Origin: Gonatopus flavifemur | Taxonomy: Eukaryota > Arthropoda > Insecta > Hymenoptera > Dryinidae | Assembly: GCA_018340375.1 (NCBI GenBank) | Contig: JAFFJZ010000001.1 | Coordinates: forward strand, 63,170,001 to 63,234,000 | DNA length: 64,000 bases | Reading direction: 5' to 3' | In this document: in pieces, positions 38,741-48,325 of the stretch | Numbering within the stretch: position 1 is the first letter of the stretch | Layout: each line of letters begins with the position of its first letter | Notes under the pieces: generated by a model | The model's database searches: none | What the model was told of the DNA's origin: nothing | The model's input: only the letters and a program-made list of their open reading frames with translations | Program-made: the position numbers and the translations under genes

Positions 38741-39871
38741 ACAGTTTGAGCCGGTGCATTATCGCGATGAAGGAACCAAGAGTTGTTCGCCCATAACTCC
38801 GGCCGTTCCAGACGAATAGCTTCACGCGAACGACGCATAACGCTCAAATAATATTCTTTGTCGACAGTTTGGCCCGGCGGAAGGTATTCATAGTGCACCA
38901 CACCACGGAAATCAAAGAAAAATGTCACCATAACCTTGATTCCCAGTCGACTTTGCCGTGGTCTTTTCGGTCTTGCTTCACCTTTTGCACGATATTCGCT
39001 GGATTGGTCGGTGCCCGTACAGCACATGAAGTGTCCGGCTCATGGGAGGACCGTATTTTTAGAAACATAAGAACATACCATACATGTGTGAGATCGTGCC
39101 ATCCATCTTCTAGGCAGATTCATGCACATAGAAATGTCCGCCCAGATAACCTGAATTCAAAAATATGGGAGGCATGTTTTGTTGATCATCCCATACGCAT
39201 CTAGTTGTCGTCTTACAAAAGAGGTTATGTATTTTCAAAAGACTTCTGTCAACATATTCAGGATGTCTAATGCAGTATCACAATCATAATTCAATCATAA
39301 TTCTTTCCAGAAGAAAAATCATTGTTGAATAGCTTTTCTCATGTTGCAAGAAACATCTTCCAAAAGTGTTTTGGAATTGCGAAACCTCTTAATTTCTGTC
39401 GGCTCATAATGACTGACGAGGAAAACTTCAAGCAGAGATGAGTTGGAGAGATCGCTAACGAGATATGAAAACCATAGTCCAGTTTCTGATTGGCAGTATC
39501 ACGTTTTCCGTTTATCTCTTCATACTGGTTGGCTTAGAAGAAAAATTCAACCAATCATATATTTTTCTTCAAAAGTAAAAAACGTGATACGGACCATGAT
39601 TTTAACATTGCGTTAGCAATCTCTGCTATTCATCTCTGCTTCAAGTCACTAGAGTTGAACTTTTATGAATAATCATCGTAGTTCCATCTCATACAGTTCC
39701 AACATTCTCACTGAAAATACGCGTCGAGTTATTGTAAACGAAATCTCCAAATTTCTTATTGCATGATCATGGAGCTATATTTTTGGATATACATTCGATA
39801 CATTAATCTCAATTAGGCTGAGATAATTCCGAGCATTCGACAAAACTTCAAAAAAAAGGTTTGAGACAGTA

Positions 39872-41157
39872 CCAGGTGTGTAAGTATGAAATCGGAATTT
39901 TTGTACAGAAAAAACACGTTTATTGTAATGATATGATACAAAGTAACTTATTCAAAGTATTGTCCGTCGCTACCTATACATTTTTCCCATCTTTCTGGCA
40001 ATTTGTGGATTCCGCGCCAAAAGAACTGTTGCTCTTCTGAGGCAAACCAGTCATCGAGCCATTTTCGTACATCTTCGTAAGAAGTAAAGCGCTGCTCAGC
40101 AAGTGCGTGTCCCATCGATGCAAACGAGTAGTAATCGGATGGGGCAAGGTCCGGTGAGTAAGGCACGTGCTGAAGAATCTCCCAACGGAACGACTCTATC
40201 GTTTTCTGGACCTGTTTTGCTTTGTGTGCTGGTGCATTGTCATGCAGCAAAATCACCTTGTGTCGTCTTTGTTGGTATTCTGGTCGTTTTTCACGCAAAA
40301 CTCGATCCAAATCAATCATTCGTTGTCGGTTGCGTTGAGTATTGACAGTTTCCCCAGGTTTCAGCACCTCGTAGTAGATTACGCCCTTCTGATCCCACCA
40401 AACACACAGCATTGTCTTTCGTCCGTAGCGGTTTGGTCTTGCCGTCGATGTTGATGGTTCACCCGGAGTAACCCATGACTTTTTGCGCTTAGGATTCTCG
40501 AAATATATCCACTTTTCATCGCCAGTCACAATTCGATGGAGAAATGACTTTCTTTGGAACCTGGCGAGCAGCATTTTGCATGATGTTTTGCGGTTTTCCT
40601 GCTGTCTTCCGTTCAGTTCATGTGGAACCCATTTCCCCACCTTTTGTATCTTTCCCATGGCTTTCAACCGAAGGGGGATGGCTTCTCGGGTCACCTTTAA
40701 CCGATCCGCCAGTTGTTGTCGTGTTTGAGCGTCGTCTTCGTCCAACAAGGCTTGCAGATCAGCGTCTTCAAACTTTTTCGGTGGTCTTCCACGTTCTTCG
40801 TTCCTGACGTCGAAATCGCCACTTTCGAACCGTTTGAACCACTCGAAACACTGTGTTTTACCGAGAGCATGCTCACCAAACGCCTCCACAAGCATTCGAT
40901 GCGATTCGGCTGCGGTTTTCTTCAGATGAAAATAAAAAAGTAGTGCTGTCCGCAAATCGTAATCTGTTGGCACAAAACTCGACATGTTTATCTCTAATAA
41001 ACTAATGCTACTGAATGAAACTCGTGTTATTGTGAGTTGGAAATCTTTGTCGGATATCAATACAATAACAAGACACCGCTGATGTGATGTGTCGGTAACT
41101 GCATCCACATCTAGCGCCACCTATGGGCAAATTCCGGTTTCATACTTACACACCTGG
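39872..41157 (-). mobile_element. Apparently intact Mos1-like mariner element, 1,286 bp
   Basis: The element is flanked by TA at 39870-39871 and 41158-41159. Both ends carry 28-bp inverted repeats starting CCAGGTGTGTAAGTATGAAA, identical at 27 of 28 positions (T/C at position 21). The length of 1,286 bp equals that of the well-known Mos1 element. One uninterrupted transposase frame lies on the minus strand. The element sits inside a 2.5-kb CCC-ended insertion, which itself interrupts an older mariner, so it is among the youngest insertions in this nest. Near-identical termini and an open frame suggest recent activity. Confidence 0.93.
39948..40985 (-). CDS. Mariner transposase (Mos1-like, DD34D), 345 aa, intact frame
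   Basis: The protein catalyses cut-and-paste excision and insertion of mariner DNA at TA sites. I chose the Met at 40985 (MSSFVP...) rather than the upstream in-frame Met at 41120 because it gives 345 residues, the usual Mos1 length, and matches the family N-terminus. Residues 1-112 form the paired helix-turn-helix DNA-binding region; WVPHEL lies at 119-124; the catalytic triad is D156 (TGDEKW), D249 (HDNAPAH) and D284 (YSPDLAPSD), with 34 residues between the second and third Asp. These positions equal those of Mos1. The C-terminus (PERWEKC...YFE) is complete. No stop or frameshift is present. The nearby dead mariners (34.8 and 38.2 kb) belong to different lineages, so this copy would not be expected to mobilise them efficiently. 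Whether it is expressed cannot be judged from sequence. Confidence 0.93.
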   Translation of the reverse strand: MSSFVPTDYDLRTALLFYFHLKKTAAESHRMLVEAFGEHALGKTQCFEWFKRFESGDFDVRNEERGRPPKKFEDADLQALLDEDDAQTRQQLADRLKVTREAIPLRLKAMGKIQKVGKWVPHELNGRQQENRKTSCKMLLARFQRKSFLHRIVTGDEKWIYFENPKRKKSWVTPGEPSTSTARPNRYGRKTMLCVWWDQKGVIYYEVLKPGETVNTQRNRQRMIDLDRVLREKRPEYQQRRHKVILLHDNAPAHKAKQVQKTIESFRWEILQHVPYSPDLAPSDYYSFASMGHALAEQRFTSYEDVRKWLDDWFASEEQQFFWRGIHKLPERWEKCIGSDGQYFE

Positions 41158-41187
41158 TATATACAAATTCATGAAGATAAACATCAT

Positions 41188-41297
41188 CCCCAGATAGCAC
41201 AACGTGCCACATAAACGTTTATAGAAGGTTTATAGAACGTAGAGGTGGTTTCCTGAACGTTCAGAAAACGTCTCAGAGACACATTGTGCTGTTGGGG
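41188..41297. mobile_element. 110-bp MITE CCCCAGATAGCA...TGCTGTTGGGG
   Basis: The ends are inverted (CCCCAGATAGCACAA against CCCCAACAGCACAAT) and AT flanks both sides. The interior holds the palindrome TTTCTGAACGTTCAGAAA-like sequence, also found at the extreme right end of the window (63964-64000). Confidence 0.65.
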
Positions 41298-42221
41298 ATC
41301 ACCATTTCATTCCGATTCGCGTACACAATAAAATGAATTCATCGGTTATTTGCAAATGAGAGGTTACAGTTTACTGAGTTCATAAAAATCTTCCTGTCAT
41401 GTGGATTGAATATAATTCTTACAATATTGCCACATAATGTGAAATGATATATGCCAGGAACATGTTGTTTAGAATATTCCGTTTTCCATCAGATTATACA
41501 TGTTTCACATGATACGCTTTACACATTACGAGTTATACGGGTGGTTTCAGGGTCGTATGCGTAAATCCAAGTCTCGTCTCCAGTAATGACGCGTTTCAAG
41601 TGGTCCTGATAGTCAGACAGCAAAGTTTCACACACATCAACGCGACGCTTTTTCTCCAAAAAATTGAGTGATTTTGGCACCGATCGAGATTTGACGCGTT
41701 TGAGACACAAAGCATCCTTCAAAATGGTTTGAGCTGAGCCAAATGATATTCCAACACTATTCAGCGAGATCTCTGATTGTTAATCGACGATTTTCAAGCA
41801 CCAAATCTTTGATTTCCTGGACGGGACCCTCGTCGGTAGACGTTGATGGTCGTTCAGAGCGCGGTTCGTCTTCAACGCGTTCTCGGCCCGCTTTGAACTC
41901 TTTGTACCACTTAAAAACATTTTTTTGTGCCATAGTTTGATCACCAAAGGCCTTCCGCAACATTTTCAACGTGTCCGCACAAGAATATTCGTGCAAGTTC
42001 CTTGCTCAACAAAATCACCCATTGTAAAAATCGAAAAATTCACTTTTGGTTGTTTACAAAAACACGTGTAACTTGGAGATGATCGAACCTTTTGACAAAC
42101 AAACGCTTGGCAAATGTTATAGGCAATCCTACCAACCCAGGAAAAACATTTGCCTGTCTTCCTAATGCCCGGGAGTTTCAAATGACAATTTCACCGTACT
42201 TTTTGATCACAGTAGTATCTT

Positions 42222-42469
42222 CACTGTAAAAAATATACTTCCTAAACTGCCAAAGAAGTTTGGCAGTTTTTTACACAAACTTTTTTTGTAAATTACCAAA
42301 CAAAAGTTTGTAAACATTCAAAAAATTTTGTGATCTCACGAAGATTTTTGAGAATTCACAAACTTTTGTTCGGCAATTTACAAAAAAGGTTCGGAAATTA
42401 TTTTTCCAAACCAAGTTTGTAAATTTCCAAGCATTTTTGTTTGGAATTCAACAAATTTTTTTTACAGTG
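42222..42469. mobile_element. 248-bp MITE CACTGTAAAAAATATAC...TTTTTTACAGTG, TSD TT
   Basis: TT flanks both sides (42220-42221 and 42470-42471). The interior repeats aaacttttgttt-like motifs in both orientations. It lies directly beside the right end of the dead mariner. Confidence 0.8.
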
Positions 42470-42479
42470 TTAGGCATCC

Positions 42480-42720
42480 AATACAAGGTTGCCTACCCAC
42501 GGCCCATGTGGGCCCCAGTTGGGGTTGCCAGTATGATCCTGGGCCAATTTTGAGCCAGACTGGAGCCAATCGTCATGCACACTTATGTGCTTGGACATAG
42601 TTGCTTCCGCATTCATGTGTGCATTTTTGCCAACGTTCGTTTGTACGTTTGTGTCCAGCTTGCACAAATGCAGTTGCCATCGATCAGTTGAAACAATCGG
42701 AGAATTATCGAACAACATTG
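42480..42720. repeat. GC-richer repeat block similar in style to 4.6-5.6 kb
   Basis: Motifs such as ggcccatgtgggcccc, ttgagccagactggagcc and tgcacaaatgcagttgcc resemble the blocks at 4612 and 5190. No gene is visible. Confidence 0.35.
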
Positions 42721-42753
42721 GCCCAATCGTTTTTAGCCAGGGTTTTTTCTCTC

Positions 42754-42775
42754 ATATATATATATATATATATAT
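42754..42775. repeat. (AT)n microsatellite
   Basis: Uninterrupted alternating AT run of about 22 bases. Confidence 0.9.
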
Positions 42776-44084
42776 GCTAACCCTAGGACGAGCTTGGGTG
42801 TTTTCTCAGTTTTGTTTTCAACGTCTAATTGTTTCTCCAACATTGAAATTCCACTCTTCAAGCAATTAGAAGGGAACCTACTTTTTCGTTCGAGTGTAAT
42901 TCTCATTATTTCAGATTTAAAGGGTTAATATCCGGCTAGGAATGATTCTTTGCATTCCCCAAGTCTCATTGGGGTCTGAAAAGAGTTAAAATATGTCACG
43001 AATCATTTCTAACCGGGTATATACATTGACTTATAGTATTGAAGTACTTTAATGAAACGCTAAAGGGCAAACAGACAGATAGAATGTAAATTTCCAAACC
43101 TTTTTTGAAGAATTGATTTATTTTCAGATACACACGATACAAACATCTGTCCCATATACCGAAGAATACGGAAGAATTAAAATAGAACTCGTCGATCTCA
43201 TTGATATACACCATTTGTAATTTTCGTGATGTTTTAACGATCCAAGGATGCTTGAGGTTAATTTTAGATTCAACAAATTACGGTGTATTTTTTTGTTCCT
43301 ATTACCATAATAATACTGCATCGTTGTATTGAAAACCGGTTGAGTGTCTGCAAGGGCGTGAGATGATGGTTTGCTTTAATGTGATATAGCATGCCGGAAG
43401 GTATTCGTTTAATTTTGTTTTTTTTTTTAGTCCAGAAGAAGGTTCGATCGAAGGGACAAAAAATTTGTATATCGTTTAATCGTACGATTATAACATTGTG
43501 AAACATAGATCGTTGTTGTCTAAACAACTTTACACGATATATAATAATCATTTCATTGCGATAGCACGTGCTGAAACAGCTTGCCAGATCGAGTTCCGTG
43601 TAATGACTTAATAGAGTTAATGACCGACGAATACAACTATCTTTCAAAGATCTGTCACCGCTATGGATCGGGATAAGGGAGAAGAGGGGATAGATTACAT
43701 AAGCCGGTTATAGGCAATTGATAGCTCGCGGTGCTTTCTACTCATCAACGATTAGTACTAGTTTCTGACCATTCCCGATGATTATTGCCGGCACAGATTC
43801 TTTTACACGACCAATCTATTATTGTCACACTGGTCGTTAAAAATTCCTTCCGTTATGCTTTTTTTTCTCACGTTCATTGTATCAAGGTCAGTAGTGTGTA
43901 CGTCGTTGTGCTTGGTGTATAACTGTAGATTAATCCTCTTCAATCTATTGCCTTTAGTTCGACTTACAAATTCAGTAAAGTTCTAAAATACCATGATTTT
44001 TGTCATCAATATGATTTTCATGAGTACCTTGGTTGCACCATGGTACAAGAAAATTCCTCAATTGCTCATACGTGAACATGATTA

Positions 44085-44526
44085 CAAGGAAAAAATAATT
44101 TAGCTGCAACAGCTAAGTAGTTAGCATGGACACGGACAGCCATTAAATTGGCTCCTGCAGCTGAATTTTAGCTGTGACAGCAAACAAATTTGCATTCGCA
44201 GTTGATTTATTTGCGGTAACAGCTAAAATTTAGCTGCAGGAACTAATTTAATGGCTACCCAATCAGAAAAAACCGAAGTATGCCAATGTTGACAACAGGT
44301 GGAGTACAGTGCCAGTATTGGGCCCCCAAGAGTCGGCTAGCACTTACCCAGTATGGAAAAGCGTTATCATTTCGGACAAATGCCAGTACTGCTGTGGTGC
44401 AGACCGCCAGTACCCCGCCAGTGTTAGCCGGTACTGGCGCAGTACTGCGCCAGTTGTTAAATTCTGATTGGGTGTCCGTGTCCGTGCTAGCTACTCAGCT
44501 GCTGCAGCTAAATTATTTTTTCCGTG
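44085..44526. mobile_element. Foldback element CACGGAAAAAATAATT with nested insertion
   Basis: The left arm (caaggaaaaaataatttagctgc... to ggacacggacagccattaaa) is matched inverted at the right to ttttttccgtg. The left terminal CAC is mutated to CAA. A 215-bp element (44258-44472) interrupts the right arm exactly within the palindrome, which allows the empty site to be inferred. Flanking dinucleotides (TA, CG) do not match. Confidence 0.7.
44258..44472. mobile_element. 215-bp CCCAATCAG...CTGATTGGG element, TSD TG (one copy mutated)
   Basis: It interrupts the right arm of the 44085-44526 palindrome. Comparison with the intact left arm predicts ggc-TG-tcc at the empty site; the present flanks are TA and TG, so the duplication is TG with one later change. 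It is a shorter relative of 8178-8695, sharing CAGTACTG motifs and tgccaatgttgacaac. Confidence 0.72.
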
Positions 44527-46873
44527 CGGTCATGATCTGTGAAAACCTCTGTGGTTTTCGAGGCTTAAACTTTGCTCGCATAGAACGTTATCTGGGTAAA
44601 GTGTATCCTCAGGTCAATGTCATTCACATATTTAGAAAATTACATAAAGATTATAATGCTACTCCCGTGCTCCTTCGAAATATCAATTCACTGTTGTGTA
44701 GGTATCGAGAAATTGTAATCGTATCTTGATAAATTGTGAGCTGTCGTTACAATGCTCACTATGGAATATATACTACATCGTACGAACTGTATTCATACCT
44801 AGGAATGTAATAACGTAGAAACAAGGGTGGTGTATTATTCTTTATATCATAAATATAGGCTTAAGGTTAAATCTAGTGTGACCATTGTATCCCCAGGATA
44901 TTTGAAATTATAGGGAACCTGTGAGACATTATTCGTAATATGAAATTGTATATTATTCGATGCTACGAGTGTCTTTCATTTTATGAATTTGAAATATATT
45001 TCTGTTTATTCCGAACAGACGCACAACACCGATACACAAGAAGATTCTTTGTAGAAGTGAATGAGATTTTCAACCGCTGTAGAGGATTCTGAATAAAATT
45101 TCATGTTATTTCATTTTACCGGAGAATACCTAGAGAATGAAATCTGATCCCATTTGTCATAATAATCTGGTTTGATCTGCAGAACGTAACAGATCAGAAT
45201 CAATGAGGGGAAAAAAAGATTGATGTTAGATTGGATCGGAGAAACGCGAAAAATGATTACTCTGGATTAGATATACTTCTAAAGTCACCTAAATTGAAAT
45301 CAATAAATATCTCGCACAAGACAAAGATTCTTGATTTTCACATTTCTTCCCTAACGTGGAATCGTATTGGGAGACTTTCCTGTAAGTATTCGGGGAAGAT
45401 CGTTTAATATGTATTTACGAAAAACGGTGGAGGGTCTTGAAAATCTCATCGTCGAGTCTAAGCGATACGTAGGTGTCATGAACACCCTTTTAGGATCCTA
45501 AGTGGTGAGAGAGTTTCATAATTTGTTGAGTTGTTCGCCCGTCGTATCGGGTTACAACGTATTAATGCCGAAGGGAAAAATTGAGAGAAGAAAAAAGAGC
45601 AGAAGAAAGACTACGGTACTAGAAGACGGTACATGCTCACGGGATGGAAAGAGAAAAAAAAGAAAAAACTTGGTAGAAGAGGAGGATCTACTGGCACACG
45701 CGACGATTAACGGATGTATTGAGGTCTCATGGCAGAACAGGGCTGTTAATACCACTCCAGTGAATCATTGATGAGCAGTCAGCAGGGATAGATACTTAAA
45801 AATGAATGAGATCTTAAGAAACAATTTATGTAATGTGCTTATGCGCATTTTCCATGATATAATGTGCAATACACTCCCATAAATTCCCACAAATCTTGAA
45901 TATTTTTCATCTCTTATAATTCGTAAATGAATGAAAACAAAAGCACTTATTATCCATTTAGAAAGATATTTCACCTACACTTAGTTCTTCCGAAGTCTCC
46001 AACTGACAGATCACAGCCCGAGGCTTCTGCTCTTCCACTACACAGACTTTTGATGTATTTCGTATATCGCCTCGTGCACTTGGTTGCCGCTTTATACTAT
46101 ACATCAAACATATACGTATATATCGTTGTGGTACCATCGCTCCAATTTTCGAGACGTTTTTCCCAGAAAATCAACCCAGGCGACCATCGTTTCCGCAATT
46201 TCGGCTGATATATATATATGAGAATGAGAAAAAAGGATTGTCTTGTAGAGTTGAAGCATTTGAAACGACGAACAGGGATATGAAAGTTCGTATAAGATCA
46301 TCCGAATGAGTCTCGATCTCCTTTCTTAATACCCTACGTTAAGTGTCTGCGCGAATATACGTGTTGAGCTTGAAAACAAGTGCATTGAACGCCTTTCAAA
46401 AAATCCGATATTTCTTTTTTTCTCCTTCATCGTAGTTTCTAATTGCCGCAAGGAAACTTCTATGAGGTGGTGACGAGAGTACAACATGTATTTGCAATTC
46501 ATTATTTACTCGATAGGCTAACAGACATTCTTTTCAAGAATGTTACCATCTATCATTCGTGCGAGACGGTTACATTCTCGGTGATGAATTATAAGCAACT
46601 ATGTTAATGAAGTTCCCTATCGATACGCGCAATAATATCTTGCAACTAGATGATAATATGTTGTAGAATAAAGAACAAGTAGAGAAGTGATCAATCATGT
46701 TTCATACAGCACAGAGCATTATTCTCCATGATTTTAGGTTTATGGTCATTTTCTCATCACAACTATTCCCATCATATTGGATAGAATTAGTGATTCTTTT
46801 AAGGCTGTTGTCCGTTCTATTTCCCCCTTGTATTCTCCATCTCAGAAAAAAGGTAAGTAGAACTGTTGAACAA
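44527..46873. other. No supported gene
   Basis: Short frames only. The Lys/Arg-rich frame at 45502-45771 has no domain and no splice evidence. Confidence 0.35.
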
Positions 46874-47045
46874 CCCGGGAAAAAATGATCAGATCTGACC
46901 AGATCTAAATTTTGGTCAGATCTAAACAGATCTATTAAGATCTGAAAAACTGCGATTTTGGCTTGTGTTTTTCACAATATATGTGCAAAATCAAATTCAT
47001 ATACAGACAGATATCACAAAATTTCTGACAATTGAACCACCAATT

Positions 47046-48148
47046 CACTGTAAAAAAAAACTGGAAATTTACTGTGCAACTGGACTGGAAATTTCCAGTG
47101 CTAGTACTGGAATATGGATATTCCAGTACATGTACAGAGATTTTGTTGTTACGTTACTGAAAATTTACCAAGCATAACTGAAAATTCAGTCATTGTACTG
47201 GAATTTTCAAGTTTGAGATGATGTACTGAAATTTTGCCATGATTTCGCGAAAATTTTACCGGCTCGTACTACAATTTTATAGTTCTTGTGCACCAAAAAA
47301 AAATATTCCCTCAAAAAGGACTTGAGAAAAAATTTGGAATTTAGAAAAAAAAACCTAATCGTTGGTATACTGGAATTATACAGGTTTTTAACTGCAATTC
47401 TCAGGTTTTGTGATGGAATTTTCCAGTTACTATGCAATTGAATTATACAGGTTTTGAACTGCAATTTTCAGGTCGTGTGATGGAATTTTCCAGTTGCTAT
47501 GCAACGGAATTTAATCACTGTTGCACTGAAATTTTCCACTTCTATTGGACTTCGTCATTTCTGGCAGGAAAAATTTCAAGTCTTTATATTAAAAATTTCC
47601 TGATTGAGATTTTGAATAATAATTGTAATTGTAGCCAATGAAATTGATATATGAGGTTTTCCCTAGACTTATCCTCTTGTGTTCTAGATATGAAGCATAT
47701 GTAGTAACCCAAGCTGGCCTTCCAACATGTCGCGCTATAGCTCATCGGTTAGGTCTTAGGTTTCAGTTGGTAGGCAGGTAGAAAAGTGTGGGTTCAAATC
47801 CTGTTAGGTAGACATGAGTTTCTGTCCATCCAAATGAAAGATCAAAAGTTTCTCAATCATCTTGGAACACAAGGACCCTGCAAAATCACTTTGCGTGAGC
47901 AATTTTTTTTCAATTTTCATGGATATTTTCAGCATTAATTTTCCAGTACATGTCCTGGAAAAGTCCAGCTCGTGTACTGAAAAATTCCAGTACCGAGGCT
48001 CAGAAAATTTCCAGTTTTGATGCGGAAATTCCATAACGTTTGCACTGAATTTTTGCAGTACAAATGTGCTGAAATTTTCCGGTACATGTACAGGTTAATG
48101 ACTTCCAGTACATGTACTGGAATTTTCCGGTGAAATTTTTTTACAGTG
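47046..48148. mobile_element. 1,103-bp element CACTGTAAAAAAAA...TTTTTTTACAGTG, TSD TT
   Basis: TT flanks both sides (47044-47045 and 48149-48150). Arms consist of many copies of actggaattttccagt and acatgtactgg-type motifs. It is the largest CAC-ended element here but has no transposase. It carries a tRNA-like segment at about 47730-47815. Confidence 0.8.
47725..47815 (+). repeat. tRNA-like segment, probably a tRNA-derived SINE or tRNA relic
   Basis: A-box-like tagctcatcggttagg (from 47737) and B-box ggttcaaatcc (47791-47801) are spaced as in tRNA genes. The flanks do not pair into an acceptor stem and no clear anticodon arm is seen, so it is not called as a functional tRNA. It is embedded in the 47046-48148 element. 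Confidence 0.5.
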
Positions 48149-48325
48149 TTGCTCATTAAGATTTAATCTAATATTCAATTCAGATCCAACCAGATGTGCC
48201 AAGATCTGATCAAATCTACTGAGATCTGAACAGATCTAATCTGATCTTTTGAACCAGATCTGACCAAAAATCAGATCTACTCAGATCTATTTAGATCTGA
48301 ATAGATCTAATGATATTTTCCTGGG

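Larger units (their letters stand above)
39014..41541. mobile_element. 2,528-bp CCCGTA...TACGGG insertion inside the dead mariner, TSD TG
   Basis: The element begins CCCGTACAGCAC and ends ATACGGG, with TG on both sides (39012-39013 and 41542-41543). Removing it with one TG rejoins the mariner codons for DPETT and DQSSEYR exactly, so the 2-bp target duplication is well established. It contains the intact Mos1-like mariner (39872-41157) and a 110-bp MITE (41188-41297). Apart from the mariner gene I see no transposase frame in it. It belongs with the other CCC...GGG elements of the window. Confidence 0.8.
38216..42022 (-). pseudogene. Mariner transposase pseudogene (DD34D type), interrupted
   Basis: Fragments in order on the minus strand are: a short Met start near 42022; a DNA-binding part (about 41757-41990, KMLRKAFGDQTMAQKNVFKW); the first catalytic region (about 41530-41720, ITGDETWIYAYDPETT); the middle (about 38750-39010, with HRDNAPAQT holding the second Asp); and the end (about 38302-38520, QPQYSPDLAPCDF with the third Asp). 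The frame is shifted near the start, and a TGA replaces an expected Trp codon after CFED near 38302. The two nested insertions fall exactly within codons that can be followed on both sides (after DPETT, and after PAQT). This lineage has SPDLAPCD rather than the SPDLAPSD of the intact copy, so it is a separate mariner subfamily. Confidence 0.85.
38174..42214 (-). mobile_element. Degenerate mariner split by two nested insertions
   Basis: The ends are inverted copies of TACTGTGATCAAAAAGTA. The 4,041-bp span contains a 217-bp insertion (38524-38740, 2-bp duplication AC) and a 2,528-bp insertion (39014-41541, 2-bp duplication TG). Subtracting both insertions and one duplication copy for each leaves 1,292 bp, a normal mariner length. 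I could not define a clean TA duplication at the right end, so the outer edge may be off by a few bases. Confidence 0.85.
46874..48325. mobile_element. AGATCT-rich CCC...GGG element, TSD AA, with nested MITE
   Basis: The ends are CCCGGGAAAAAATGATCAGA and its imperfect inverse ending ttttcctggg. AA lies at 46872-46873 and 48326-48327. AGATCT recurs many times in both arms. Without the nested 1,103-bp element it is about 347 bp. Confidence 0.8.

Noticed and set aside
40985..41120. Longer 390-codon start for the intact mariner transposase
   Set aside because: The extra 45 residues match nothing in the family and reach into the terminal region; the internal Met gives the standard 345 residues.
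43270..43647. 125-codon minus-strand frame
   Set aside because: No motif, and composition equals the background.
47725..47815. Functional tRNA gene
   Set aside because: A- and B-box-like motifs are present but acceptor and anticodon stems do not pair, and the segment lies inside a transposon.
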